From Candidatus Bathyarchaeota archaeon (GTDB lineage: Archaea > Thermoproteota > Bathyarchaeia > Bathyarchaeales > Bathyarchaeaceae): a stretch of DNA of 6,298 nucleotides. Of the stretch, positions 1 through 5,995 are shown in pieces. Where the stretch lies: contig CP070828.1 of NCBI GenBank assembly GCA_020344715.1, positions 798,798 to 805,095 of the forward strand. The letters are read 5' to 3'. The stretch's first letter is position 1, and every line of letters begins with the position of its first letter. The notes beneath the pieces are model-generated. The model made no database searches. It was not told the DNA's origin and saw only the letters and a list, made by a program, of their open reading frames with translations. The position numbers were made by a program, and so were the translations under genes.

Positions 1-405
1 GAGTTAATAGAGAAGGGCAAAACCGTTCTGTTAACCACTCACTACATGTTTGAAGCAGACGAACTCTGCAAACGAGTCGCCATCATCAGAGACGGCGAAA
101 TCGTAGCATTGGACACACCTTCCGGATTGAAAAAGTACGTGATGGACACCAGCGTCGTGGAAGTTGAAGGCTTCGGAATAACAGAAAAGGAAGTTGCTGA
201 ATTCAAGGAAGTCTCCGAGATCCTAGCTGTGAGCGCAGACTTGAGCGAGAACAAACAGGTCTTGAAACTTCAAACGCCGAAGGGCTCGGAGATAATATCA
301 GAGGTCCAAGAAATATTAAAGAACAGCCGGATCTACGACCTCAAGATTAAAGAACCTACACTTGAAGATGCCTATCTCAGATTAGTTGAGGGGAGCGTGA
401 AGTGA
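1..405 (+). CDS. ABC transporter ATP-binding protein, 3' part only
   Basis: This is the C-terminal 134 codons of an ABC-type ATPase that hydrolyses ATP to drive the two permeases encoded next. The frame is open from base 1, so the gene begins outside the window, and the Walker A, signature and Walker B motifs are not visible. What remains starts just after Walker B. It shows the H-loop (TVLLTTHYMFEADELC, switch histidine at local residue 14), then the typical strand VAIIRDGEIVALDTPSGL. The end, IKEPTLEDAYLRLVEG, is the usual tail of the DUF4162-type C-terminal domain found in ABC-2 exporter ATPases of the daunorubicin/Nat class. The stop TGA (403-405) overlaps the start of the first permease, so translation is probably coupled. 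The family is certain; the substrate is unknown. Confidence 0.93.
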   Translation, partial: ELIEKGKTVLLTTHYMFEADELCKRVAIIRDGEIVALDTPSGLKKYVMDTSVVEVEGFGITEKEVAEFKEVSEILAVSADLSENKQVLKLQTPKGSEIISEVQEILKNSRIYDLKIKEPTLEDAYLRLVEGSVK

Positions 406-1187
406 TGCCGCAGACCCTGAGAGTTATCTATAGCGCATTCAGAATGGCAATGCTACATTGGATGGCTGATCCTCAATGGGTCATCCCGAACGTAATTGCT
501 CCTTTCGTTTTCACGTTCATAGCTCTCACACTCTTCAAAGAAGCCAGCGGATCATTCGGATTATATGCCGTTTTGGGAGGAGGAATGATGGGAATGTGGG
601 GCAACACGCTATACTCGTCTGGTTTCGCTATAGAGTTTGAGAAATGGCAAGGCACACTGGAAGAGATTGTGGCAACTCCGTCAGATCTTCTGCATATAAT
701 TGCTGGAAGATCAATATCAAACGCTCTCTTTGGGCTCACAAACATGATCGCGATCCTTTTGATAGCAGCGCTCGTATTCAGGGTGCCGCTGGGCGTTGCC
801 AGCCCTATTCTGTTTGCCTTCGCGATTGTTCTAACGCTCCTGTCGGTCTCAGCGTTGGGTTTGATCTTTGCTTCTGCTTTTGTGCTCACGCGGTATGCGC
901 AAGTATTTACTAATGGGTTGGAGTTCCCCATCTACGTGATCTCAGGATCTATGTTCCCCATAGCGTTGTTGCCGTTCTGGGTTCATCCCGCGGCTTACGT
1001 TCTTGGTCCCACATGGGGTATAGAAGCAATTAGAATGGCGGCTAGTCAACCGAATACTCCAGAGAAGTTCTGGCTATACATAGGCGTGATGCTCCTCATA
1101 ACATTCATTTACGTCGGTATGGCAGCCTTTCTGTTCAAAAAAGTTGAAACCAAATCCAGACGAGACGGGACGTTGGTTCAAGCATGA
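402..1187 (+). CDS. ABC-2 type transporter permease, first subunit
   Basis: This is an integral membrane subunit of an ABC-2 family transporter, 261 residues, a normal length. About six hydrophobic segments can be seen, near residues 27-45, 52-76, 106-126, 133-162, 172-193 and 224-245. A cytoplasmic loop with FEKWQGTLEEIVATP (residues 79-93) is the conserved coupling motif of ABC-2 permeases that contacts the ATPase. The C-terminus is basic (KKVETKSRR) and likely cytoplasmic. Either GTG 402 or ATG 405 could be the start. Both overlap the ATPase stop, and a purine-rich GAGGGGAG at 388-395 lies upstream at a spacing that fits GTG 402 slightly better. The stop overlaps the next gene as ATGA. It probably pairs with the second permease to form the membrane channel. 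Transported substrate unknown. Confidence 0.93.
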   Translation: MMPQTLRVIYSAFRMAMLHWMADPQWVIPNVIAPFVFTFIALTLFKEASGSFGLYAVLGGGMMGMWGNTLYSSGFAIEFEKWQGTLEEIVATPSDLLHIIAGRSISNALFGLTNMIAILLIAALVFRVPLGVASPILFAFAIVLTLLSVSALGLIFASAFVLTRYAQVFTNGLEFPIYVISGSMFPIALLPFWVHPAAYVLGPTWGIEAIRMAASQPNTPEKFWLYIGVMLLITFIYVGMAAFLFKKVETKSRRDGTLVQA

Positions 1188-1996
1188 GCATACTAGGGTC
1201 CCTCCGAATATTCGCTAGTAGTGCGGTGTTCTCGTTCAGAGCCCAATTCGGCTGGCTGTACCCTCCAATGTGGTTAACCATGAAGTTAATCATGTCGCTC
1301 TCTCAGATGGCTTTCTTCGTATTCGTAGGTCAATTCCTCGTTTCAACCAACAACGCTTCAACCAGCATCATTGCCTACATCGCCATAGGCAACGCCGTCC
1401 AGGCGTTGTCTTGGAACACGGTGTTCTCAGTCATTAACATAACAAGTCACGATAAATGGGATGGGACGCTGCCCCTCCTACTTGCAACACCAGCTCATAG
1501 ACTTCCACTATTTAGTGGTCGAGCAATGATGCATGTCTTCGATGGCATGGTCAGCGTCGCAATCTCCTTTGCGTACGCTGTCTTCCTCTTCGGAGTGAAC
1601 CTTGGAAACGCAGATATATTAGCGCTAATCGTTGTGGTCTTTCTGACAGCTCTGACAATGTCTGGTTTCGGATTGCTCATCGGAGGATTCGCCTTCTACT
1701 TCAGAAACCCTCTCGTGTTCGCAAACATCTTCACGTTCATTCTTCTCATATTCTGTGGAGTGAATTTCCCGGTTCAAAGTCTGCCTCAACCTCTGCAGTT
1801 CATTTCCTATATCTTTCCGCTGACCTACGGTGTTGATGCAGCGAGACAAGCCATTGCCGGAGCCACGCTGAGTGCTATTGCCCCACTGCTAAGTCAGATG
1901 GTAGTAGTCGGCTTCATCTCAATCATACTTGGATACAGCTTCTTCCGCTCATTTGAACATATAGCGAGAAAGACTGGGAACATAGAAGCAGTGTAG
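1184..1996 (+). CDS. ABC-2 type transporter permease, second subunit
   Basis: This is a second, different ABC-2 membrane subunit of 270 residues. It starts at ATG 1184 inside the ATGA overlap with the previous gene, so the stoichiometry is probably one copy of each permease with an ATPase dimer. Hydrophobic segments lie near residues 28-52, 61-84, 119-138, 144-172, 178-196 and 233-253. The coupling-loop motif HDKWDGTLPLLLATP (residues 89-103) matches the equivalent loop of the first permease (EKWQGTLEEIVATP), showing that the two subunits are paralogues. A further typical ABC-2 stretch, ISYIFPLTYGVDAAR, is at residues 207-221. The C-terminus is short and cytoplasmic. It is the last gene of the plus-strand operon, with the convergent ubiX gene 185 bases further on. 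The family is clear and the cargo is not. Confidence 0.93.
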   Translation: MSILGSLRIFASSAVFSFRAQFGWLYPPMWLTMKLIMSLSQMAFFVFVGQFLVSTNNASTSIIAYIAIGNAVQALSWNTVFSVINITSHDKWDGTLPLLLATPAHRLPLFSGRAMMHVFDGMVSVAISFAYAVFLFGVNLGNADILALIVVVFLTALTMSGFGLLIGGFAFYFRNPLVFANIFTFILLIFCGVNFPVQSLPQPLQFISYIFPLTYGVDAARQAIAGATLSAIAPLLSQMVVVGFISIILGYSFFRSFEHIARKTGNIEAV

Positions 1997-2181
1997 ACGA
2001 AGTACGACCACCAGCAGGGCAGAAAATATTTTGCGCAAGCTGAAGACTTCACTGTGCCCGCATCACTTGTCTCAAGTTGCTCTGATAGCCAGCAGCTGAT
2101 GCCAGATTTCCATGAAGAGAGGTTTATAGGACGTTGTGCGCGAAGACTGAAGAGACCCAACTCTTCTTCATTGATTCGACT
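1997..2181. other. Convergent intergenic region with weak terminator-like elements
   Basis: This 185-base gap separates the 3' ends of the ABC transporter operon (plus) and ubiX (minus). No gene is supported in it. It contains the AT palindrome AAAATATTTT (2023-2032), 26 bases past the permease stop, and a small hairpin ACTTG-TCT-CAAGT (2065-2077). Archaeal termination mostly relies on T-tracts, and only four consecutive T occur here on the plus strand, so termination signals are weak. A TTTATAGG sequence near 2123-2130 resembles a TATA box but has no gene behind it in either direction. Confidence 0.6.
2149..2166. terminator. Possible bidirectional hairpin between convergent genes
   Basis: GAAGAG (2149-2154) and CTCTTC (2161-2166) form a perfect 6-bp stem around the loop ACCCAA, 16 bases past the ubiX stop. 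No T-run follows on either strand, so it does not look like a classical intrinsic terminator. It could stabilise a 3' end or be chance. Confidence 0.2.
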
Positions 2182-2742
2182 TCAGCCAGTCCATCGTTTG
2201 AAAAGCTTGTGTTCTATTCCCAACAAGTCTAACGCCTTGCCAACAACGAAATCCACAAGGTCTTCTATATTCCTAGGTCCATGATAATATCCTGGCATGG
2301 CCGGAAGAATGAACACGCCTTGATCTGCCAAGCTCAGCATATTCTTCAGATGGACCACGCTTAACGGAGTTTCACGTGGCACCAAAATCAATTTGCGTTT
2401 CTCCTTTAGCATTACGTCGGCCGCTCTCAAGATCAGGTTTTCAGAATAACCATGGGCTATGCCGCCCAGTGTTTTCATACTGCAGGGAATGACGATCAGA
2501 CCATCAGTGGTGAAAGACCCGCTTGCAAGAGGTGCACTCAAGTCGTCCACATCAAAAACGTGATTGGCTAATTTTTCTAGCTCTTTTTTCGTTGTATCTA
2601 GTTCATGCTCAACTATGGCTTCTGCAGCTTTGCTGATAATTAGGTAGGTTTCAACTTTCTTTTGTCGTAGAACTTCAAGGAGACGCTTGCCGTAAACGGC
2701 CCCGCTTGCTCCAGTTATGGCCACGATCAGGCGCATATGCAT
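2182..2742 (-). CDS. ubiX: Flavin prenyltransferase UbiX
   Basis: UbiX joins a dimethylallyl group to FMN, making the prenylated FMN cofactor used by UbiD-family decarboxylases. It is a soluble flavoprotein, usually a dodecamer. The 186-residue length is typical. Visible motifs are the N-terminal Rossmann-like MRLIVAITGASGAVYG (GASGA at 11-15), LIISKAAE with S37, then IPCSMKTLGGIAHGY (85-99) followed by SENLILRAADVM, VPRETPLS (121-128) and LPAMPGYY (146-153). All are conserved in UbiX/Pad1. Start choice is ATG 2742 or ATG 2736 (MRLIV), the latter being the usual N-terminus; neither has a strong ribosome-binding site. The gene begins six bases after the ftr stop, so the two are surely co-transcribed. 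No UbiD partner lies in the window. In many archaea prenylated FMN serves the UbiD homologue of the modified mevalonate pathway (anhydromevalonate phosphate decarboxylase), a possible role here. Confidence 0.95.
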   Translation of the reverse strand: MHMRLIVAITGASGAVYGKRLLEVLRQKKVETYLIISKAAEAIVEHELDTTKKELEKLANHVFDVDDLSAPLASGSFTTDGLIVIPCSMKTLGGIAHGYSENLILRAADVMLKEKRKLILVPRETPLSVVHLKNMLSLADQGVFILPAMPGYYHGPRNIEDLVDFVVGKALDLLGIEHKLFKRWTG

Positions 2743-2748
2743 CGCCGT

Positions 2749-3771
2749 CTAGGTTGGTTTCAAAACCTCTTTCAGATGAGCCTTGTAGGGTCCCAGTTTA
2801 CCACCGTAGTTACCTGCCGAAATCTGCACTACGCCGGGAACTTTCACCGCTGCGTTTACCCCTTCCGCCATCGCTTTCTTCACAGCGTCAAGATCAAGAC
2901 CGTTGATTACAATCTCATAGACAGAATTAACGTTCTCAGGCACCAGTGAGTCTTCAACAAGCGTCTTCAATTTTGGACAGTAGGAATGAAACGTTGAGGC
3001 CTTGAGCTTATACTTCAGTGACCCCGCTTTGGAACCAGCTCTGCAAATTCCACCTGGAAACGGCAGAATCACATACGGAGCTCTCCGATTTATAGCCGCA
3101 ACCGCATTCTCAGCCGCCTGCAACCCAGCTTTCTGGTCTTCAGCCATAATCAGAAAGTTCCCACCCGCAACCGCACGCATCGCCCCAAACCGGCTTTCCA
3201 CAACAAATTCGCCCTCCATCACCGGAATTCTCCAAACGGTTCTCCCATATTTCTCATCTCTCTTTTGGAAGCCATCGCCAAACAACCGGAGGCTTCTCCC
3301 CACCTTTAACCTCCTCTTCGCTTTCGGCAGCGCGTCGAAAGCCGCTGTCGTGGGACACGTCATTATGCACTGTCCAATTCTCAGAATCATCTGGCTCTTC
3401 AAATCCCTTCGCGAACGATGATAAATCTGAACCAAAGCCCCTGGACGCCTATCCGGAGTTTTGTCTTTGGCCTCTATCCCTTCGATCCCCGCTTCCGCAG
3501 GAGACATTATGATCGAAGCCGCAAACCCCGTTGTCATTCGCGCAGCTGTCATAGCCCACTTTTCTGTGTCAGCAGTAATTAAGACACGTCCAGCCCACAT
3601 GGGAAACATCTCAGCGAACGTGTTCTGGATCTCACAGAATGTATTCTGAAACTGTTTCTTTGGCTTCTCCCAAGTTACTTTTCCAGTTTCTCTGTTGAAG
3701 TAGAATGAATCGGGTTCTTTTGCTGTCTCATCAGACGATTTGAAATGTTGTGTAGCCAAGCTCTCAGACAA
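2749..3771 (-). CDS. ftr: Formylmethanofuran:tetrahydromethanopterin formyltransferase with N-terminal extension
   Basis: Ftr transfers the formyl group between formylmethanofuran and tetrahydromethanopterin, the second step of CO2 reduction in the archaeal Wood-Ljungdahl/methanogenic branch, reversible in oxidation. It is cytoplasmic. Family hallmarks run end to end: NTFAEMFPMW (50-59), SPAEAGIE (90-97; many relatives have Cys at position 90), TPDRRPG (105-111), GQCIMTCPTTAAFDA (133-147), FGDGFQKRDEKYG (164-176), AGGNFLIMAE (202-211), PFPGGI (237-242), VEDSLVPENVNSVYEIVI (272-289) and ISAGNYGGKLG (317-327). The family core is near 297 residues and would start around residue 42; this protein has 340. 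The start is TTG 3771 with GGTGA six bases upstream (3778-3782). An in-frame TGA sits two codons before it, and the next possible start after TTG codon 5 is Met55, inside the conserved core. The extension is therefore genuine unless the reading is wrong. It holds a WW-like half motif (see findings). The gene is followed after six bases by ubiX. Confidence 0.96.
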   Translation of the reverse strand: MSESLATQHFKSSDETAKEPDSFYFNRETGKVTWEKPKKQFQNTFCEIQNTFAEMFPMWAGRVLITADTEKWAMTAARMTTGFAASIIMSPAEAGIEGIEAKDKTPDRRPGALVQIYHRSRRDLKSQMILRIGQCIMTCPTTAAFDALPKAKRRLKVGRSLRLFGDGFQKRDEKYGRTVWRIPVMEGEFVVESRFGAMRAVAGGNFLIMAEDQKAGLQAAENAVAAINRRAPYVILPFPGGICRAGSKAGSLKYKLKASTFHSYCPKLKTLVEDSLVPENVNSVYEIVINGLDLDAVKKAMAEGVNAAVKVPGVVQISAGNYGGKLGPYKAHLKEVLKPT

Positions 3772-3777
3772 TCTCTT

Positions 3778-3782
3778 TCACC
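3778..3782 (-). promoter_or_regulatory. Shine-Dalgarno site of ftr deciding a TTG start
   Basis: Reading the minus strand, AAGGTGA lies six bases before TTG 3771. GGTGA is complementary to the archaeal 16S rRNA 3' end. An in-frame TGA two codons upstream of TTG excludes an earlier start. The site supports TTG 3771 over the second TTG at codon 5. Confidence 0.7.
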
Positions 3783-3838
3783 TTCTTTCTGAATAAGTCC
3801 ATGACATCGAGTGCAGTAGTGGAATTCCTAGCTCAAGG

Positions 3839-3845
3839 CTATAAG
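3839..3845 (-). promoter_or_regulatory. Candidate TATA box for ftr-ubiX
   Basis: The minus strand reads GAAACACTTATAG, with CTTATAG as a TATA-like core and the A-rich GAAAC just upstream as a possible BRE. An archaeal start about 25 bases downstream would fall near 3815, giving a leader of roughly 45 bases before the TTG start. This is a motif match by eye only. ftr could also be transcribed from the AOR promoter. Confidence 0.35.
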
Positions 3846-3875
3846 TGTTTCAGCTTCTTCCGATATGGCAAGAGC

Positions 3876-4091
3876 TTACACAGTACGGGTTTCCACGTCC
3901 TGATGAGGTTCACCATCCCTACCGATGGTTGGTGAAGCTATGGATCGTGCGCCGATTTCTTCTGCTGTATCTGCTATTGCTGGTTCAGAAGCTGGGTCTA
4001 GGATGAAGAAGTGACGGAAAGCGCGTGCCTGCAACATCGCTTTCAGCAAAACTTCATACACTGCTATGGTAGGCCTTCTGCATGCGCACGT
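3876..4091 (-). pseudogene. Possible 3' remnant of a Mer/luciferase-like F420 oxidoreductase
   Basis: Directly after the AOR stop, and in the same frame, 71 codons stay open to the TAA at 3876-3878. Any start would be GTG 4061 or ATG 4037, neither with a convincing ribosome-binding site. The translation is protein-like, not low-complexity. The segment AEEIGARSIASPTIGRDGE resembles, by eye, the C-terminal end of methylene-tetrahydromethanopterin reductase (Mer) and related luciferase-like proteins, where a helix is followed by G-V-x-x-(Y/I)-V-A-G-S-P-I-G-P-D-x-E and about 15 more residues. FILDPASE upstream would match their F-x-(V/I)-x-G-T-P-(E/D)-E turn. Only the last fifth of such a protein would remain. 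Beyond the stop the same frame reads ALAISEEAETLIALS and ends at TAG. The match is from memory and weak; it could be a small unrelated gene or chance. Confidence 0.3.
3909..3936. repeat. Overlapping inverted repeats able to form two hairpins
   Basis: TTCACCA (3909-3915) pairs with TGGTGAA (3930-3936), seven bases. Within the same stretch, ACCATC (3912-3917) pairs with GATGGT (3924-3929), six bases with loop CCTACC. The two pairings share bases and exclude each other in part. It lies in the AOR-ftr gap, within the remnant reading frame, so it may be chance. Confidence 0.25.
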
Positions 4092-5948
4092 TTACCATAA
4101 GTCTTTCACAACATGTTCCAGTCCTAGGCGCTTCAGCGTTTCTGGCAGAGGTCTACCTGTCTTGGCTTCCCATCCCATGAGAGTGTAGTAGTTTTCCAAC
4201 ATCGTCTCCCAATGGGGCATGATGCTTATCCCCTTGGTGGGACCATCGACAGGCGTTGAACCATATCTTGCTGATGGATAGTCTAGATCCCTTGTTATTC
4301 CGCTTCTGATGTTAAAGGCTTTCATGAGGTTGACGATCCGGAGTCCTATACTCTTTGCCTCTTCCGGCGTGAATGCCCAACCTGTGACGGCGCTCATCGC
4401 CTCAGCCTCGAACGCTATATCCATCCTGGTGTTGAATCGGCAGGTGCCGAGGGAATCATCGAATTCCATGATGCCTTTCGTCGAGGCCACAGCTGTCGAA
4501 GTTTCCACCGGATTGCCCGGTCCTTTTGCCTTGGGGTCCATGAGAATTCTATGTGTTTCAATGGTTCCTGTATTCGAGACGACTGTGTCGAACATCTCAC
4601 TCCATAACGTTCTATGGTCGTGGCCCCTGGGAGTGTTTCCTTTCTTTGTGTATATTGCGCATTCCGCAGCCTTGCCGCCGATCCTTTGGGATGCTCTCAT
4701 CACGCCTTCGGCCAAGACGTTTCCAAAGCCCTGGCGGTGAGCGATCAGGTGGAGCATTTGTATAACAGCCTCGATGTTGCCCCATCTCAAGTCTAGTCCG
4801 CTGATATCCTCCTTTTGTACAAAGCCTTTCTCGTAGCACTCCATCACCCAAGCGATTAGCCATCCCGCCTCGTTATTTTCGAACCCAAGCCTATCGCAGA
4901 CGCTGGATAACATAGCAGCTGAGACGACATCCTTATTGTCTATGATGGGGGCCCAGGCGGCCAATTGCTCGTACTCAGGCTCTTCGATTTCCATGCCTGC
5001 GTAGGGTCCGTTGGGAATCGTCATCATTGTGCTGTGTGTAGCTTGGCAAGCCCAGCAAGGATTCTTCCTAGGTTTGAAATGTCCTCTGATGTATTCCGGA
5101 CTGAATTTGCTTACCTTGTCTTCAGGAATGTTCCAAACATTTGTTAAGTAGTTCTTGATTGGGAGTTCGCCTGGGGAGGAGTCTGAGGTAAGGCAGTTGT
5201 GCACGATTCCTAGAGTGCCCTTGAAGTTCTTCGATCCTTCCATTACGTAGAAATTGTCGATTGCGGTCTTGAGCCGCTCTACATCATTCACTGGCACCCG
5301 CTGCTTTCCCCTTGCGACGGCAATAGCCTTCAGCTTCTTTGATCCCATCACTGCGCCGGAGCCGTTGTGAGAAGCTGAGTGTCCTTTATCCACATATACA
5401 CCAGCAAACTTGACGAGGTGTTCACCTGCGGGCCCGATCGAGAGGACGCTCAGCTGCATCTCTTTTTTCTCTAACTCCTCTTTGATCAGTTCACTCGTTT
5501 CGTAGGTGTCTCTGCCCAAGAGGTGGTTGGCGTCTCTCAGCTCGGCCTTGTCGTTCTCAATGCAGAGGTATAGCCACCTCTTGGCCGCGCCCTGAATGAT
5601 AATTCCATCATATCCTGAGAATTTGAGATATGCTCCAAAACGGCCGTTGGCTTGAGTTGACGTTGCGCCGTTGGTTAGAGCTCCCTTCGTCACGAGAGAG
5701 ATGGTGCCTGAGCCAGGAACTCTTGTCCCGCCTAACGGTCCTGAAGCGATGCTCAGACGATTGACGGGATCGGACCAGCAACTCTCAGGAGAGACCTCGT
5801 CATAGAGGATTTTTGTCCCTAGACCTGATCCACCTATGTACTTCCTGAGAGTCTTCTCACCAAAAACGTGATCCTGCAGTCGTTCAGAAGTCAAGTCCAG
5901 CCTCAGGAACTTTCCAGCATAGCCGCAGGTTGTTCGCGCGCGACTCAA
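4092..5948 (-). CDS. Aldehyde:ferredoxin oxidoreductase (tungsten enzyme) family protein
   Basis: AOR-family enzymes oxidise aldehydes to carboxylates (or the reverse) with ferredoxin, using a tungsto-bispterin and one [4Fe-4S] cluster, in the cytoplasm. Length is about 618 residues, usual for the family. Numbering from GTG 5957, signs are YAGKFLRLDLT (13-23), GPLGGTRVPGSGT (73-85), FGAYLKFSGYDGIIIQG (107-123), GSGAVMGSKKLKAIAV (199-214), EEPEYEQLAAWAPII (325-339), CDRLGFENNEAGWLIAWVME (354-373), TPRGHDHR (442-449), DSLGTCRF (501-508), AFNIRSGITRD (547-557) and the C-terminal YYTLMGWEAKTGRPLPETL. Cluster ligands C301, C304 and C506 are present, but the third is missing (C-W-A-C-Q-A-T-H-S). 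Clade and substrate are unclear; some features recall BamB-like relatives. GTG 5957 lacks a ribosome-binding site, whereas TTG 5948 has GGTGA five bases upstream, so I prefer 5948. Confidence 0.93.
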   Translation of the reverse strand: MSRARTTCGYAGKFLRLDLTSERLQDHVFGEKTLRKYIGGSGLGTKILYDEVSPESCWSDPVNRLSIASGPLGGTRVPGSGTISLVTKGALTNGATSTQANGRFGAYLKFSGYDGIIIQGAAKRWLYLCIENDKAELRDANHLLGRDTYETSELIKEELEKKEMQLSVLSIGPAGEHLVKFAGVYVDKGHSASHNGSGAVMGSKKLKAIAVARGKQRVPVNDVERLKTAIDNFYVMEGSKNFKGTLGIVHNCLTSDSSPGELPIKNYLTNVWNIPEDKVSKFSPEYIRGHFKPRKNPCWACQATHSTMMTIPNGPYAGMEIEEPEYEQLAAWAPIIDNKDVVSAAMLSSVCDRLGFENNEAGWLIAWVMECYEKGFVQKEDISGLDLRWGNIEAVIQMLHLIAHRQGFGNVLAEGVMRASQRIGGKAAECAIYTKKGNTPRGHDHRTLWSEMFDTVVSNTGTIETHRILMDPKAKGPGNPVETSTAVASTKGIMEFDDSLGTCRFNTRMDIAFEAEAMSAVTGWAFTPEEAKSIGLRIVNLMKAFNIRSGITRDLDYPSARYGSTPVDGPTKGISIMPHWETMLENYYTLMGWEAKTGRPLPETLKRLGLEHVVKDLW

Positions 5949-5953
5949 AGCTT

Positions 5954-5958
5954 TCACC
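5954..5958 (-). promoter_or_regulatory. Shine-Dalgarno site deciding the AOR start
   Basis: GGTGA ends five bases before TTG 5948. It overlaps the alternative GTG at 5957-5955, which itself has no purine-rich site upstream. The sequence GGTGAAAG is the same as before the ftr TTG start, which supports TTG as the real AOR start. Confidence 0.6.
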
Positions 5959-5987
5959 GATTTTTGTGTATGTGTGCATCATGTCCT

Positions 5988-5995
5988 CTTTATAG
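5988..5995 (-). promoter_or_regulatory. Candidate TATA box for the AOR gene
   Basis: The minus strand reads CTATAAAG, about 44 bases before TTG 5948. A start about 25 bases downstream, near 5966, would leave a short leader that still includes the GGTGA site. The surrounding 6000-6110 stretch is the most AT-rich part of the window, as expected for an archaeal promoter region. No strong BRE is evident. Confidence 0.45.

Noticed and set aside
473..931. A 152-codon minus-strand frame within the first permease
   Set aside because: It is the complement of a clear ABC-2 permease gene and has no protein features of its own.
2122..2130. TTTATAGG resembling an archaeal TATA box on the plus strand
   Set aside because: It lies between two convergent genes and no plus-strand gene or RNA is supported downstream.
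3002..3421. A 139-codon plus-strand frame within ftr
   Set aside because: It is antisense to conserved Ftr sequence and its translation shows no family motif.
3764..3802. A 12-residue upstream frame (MDLFRKKVKEIV) whose stop overlaps the ftr TTG start
   Set aside because: It could couple translation to ftr, but it has no ribosome-binding site of its own and is short enough to be chance.
4309..4740. A 143-codon plus-strand frame within the AOR gene
   Set aside because: It is antisense to well-conserved AOR coding sequence with no independent start signals.
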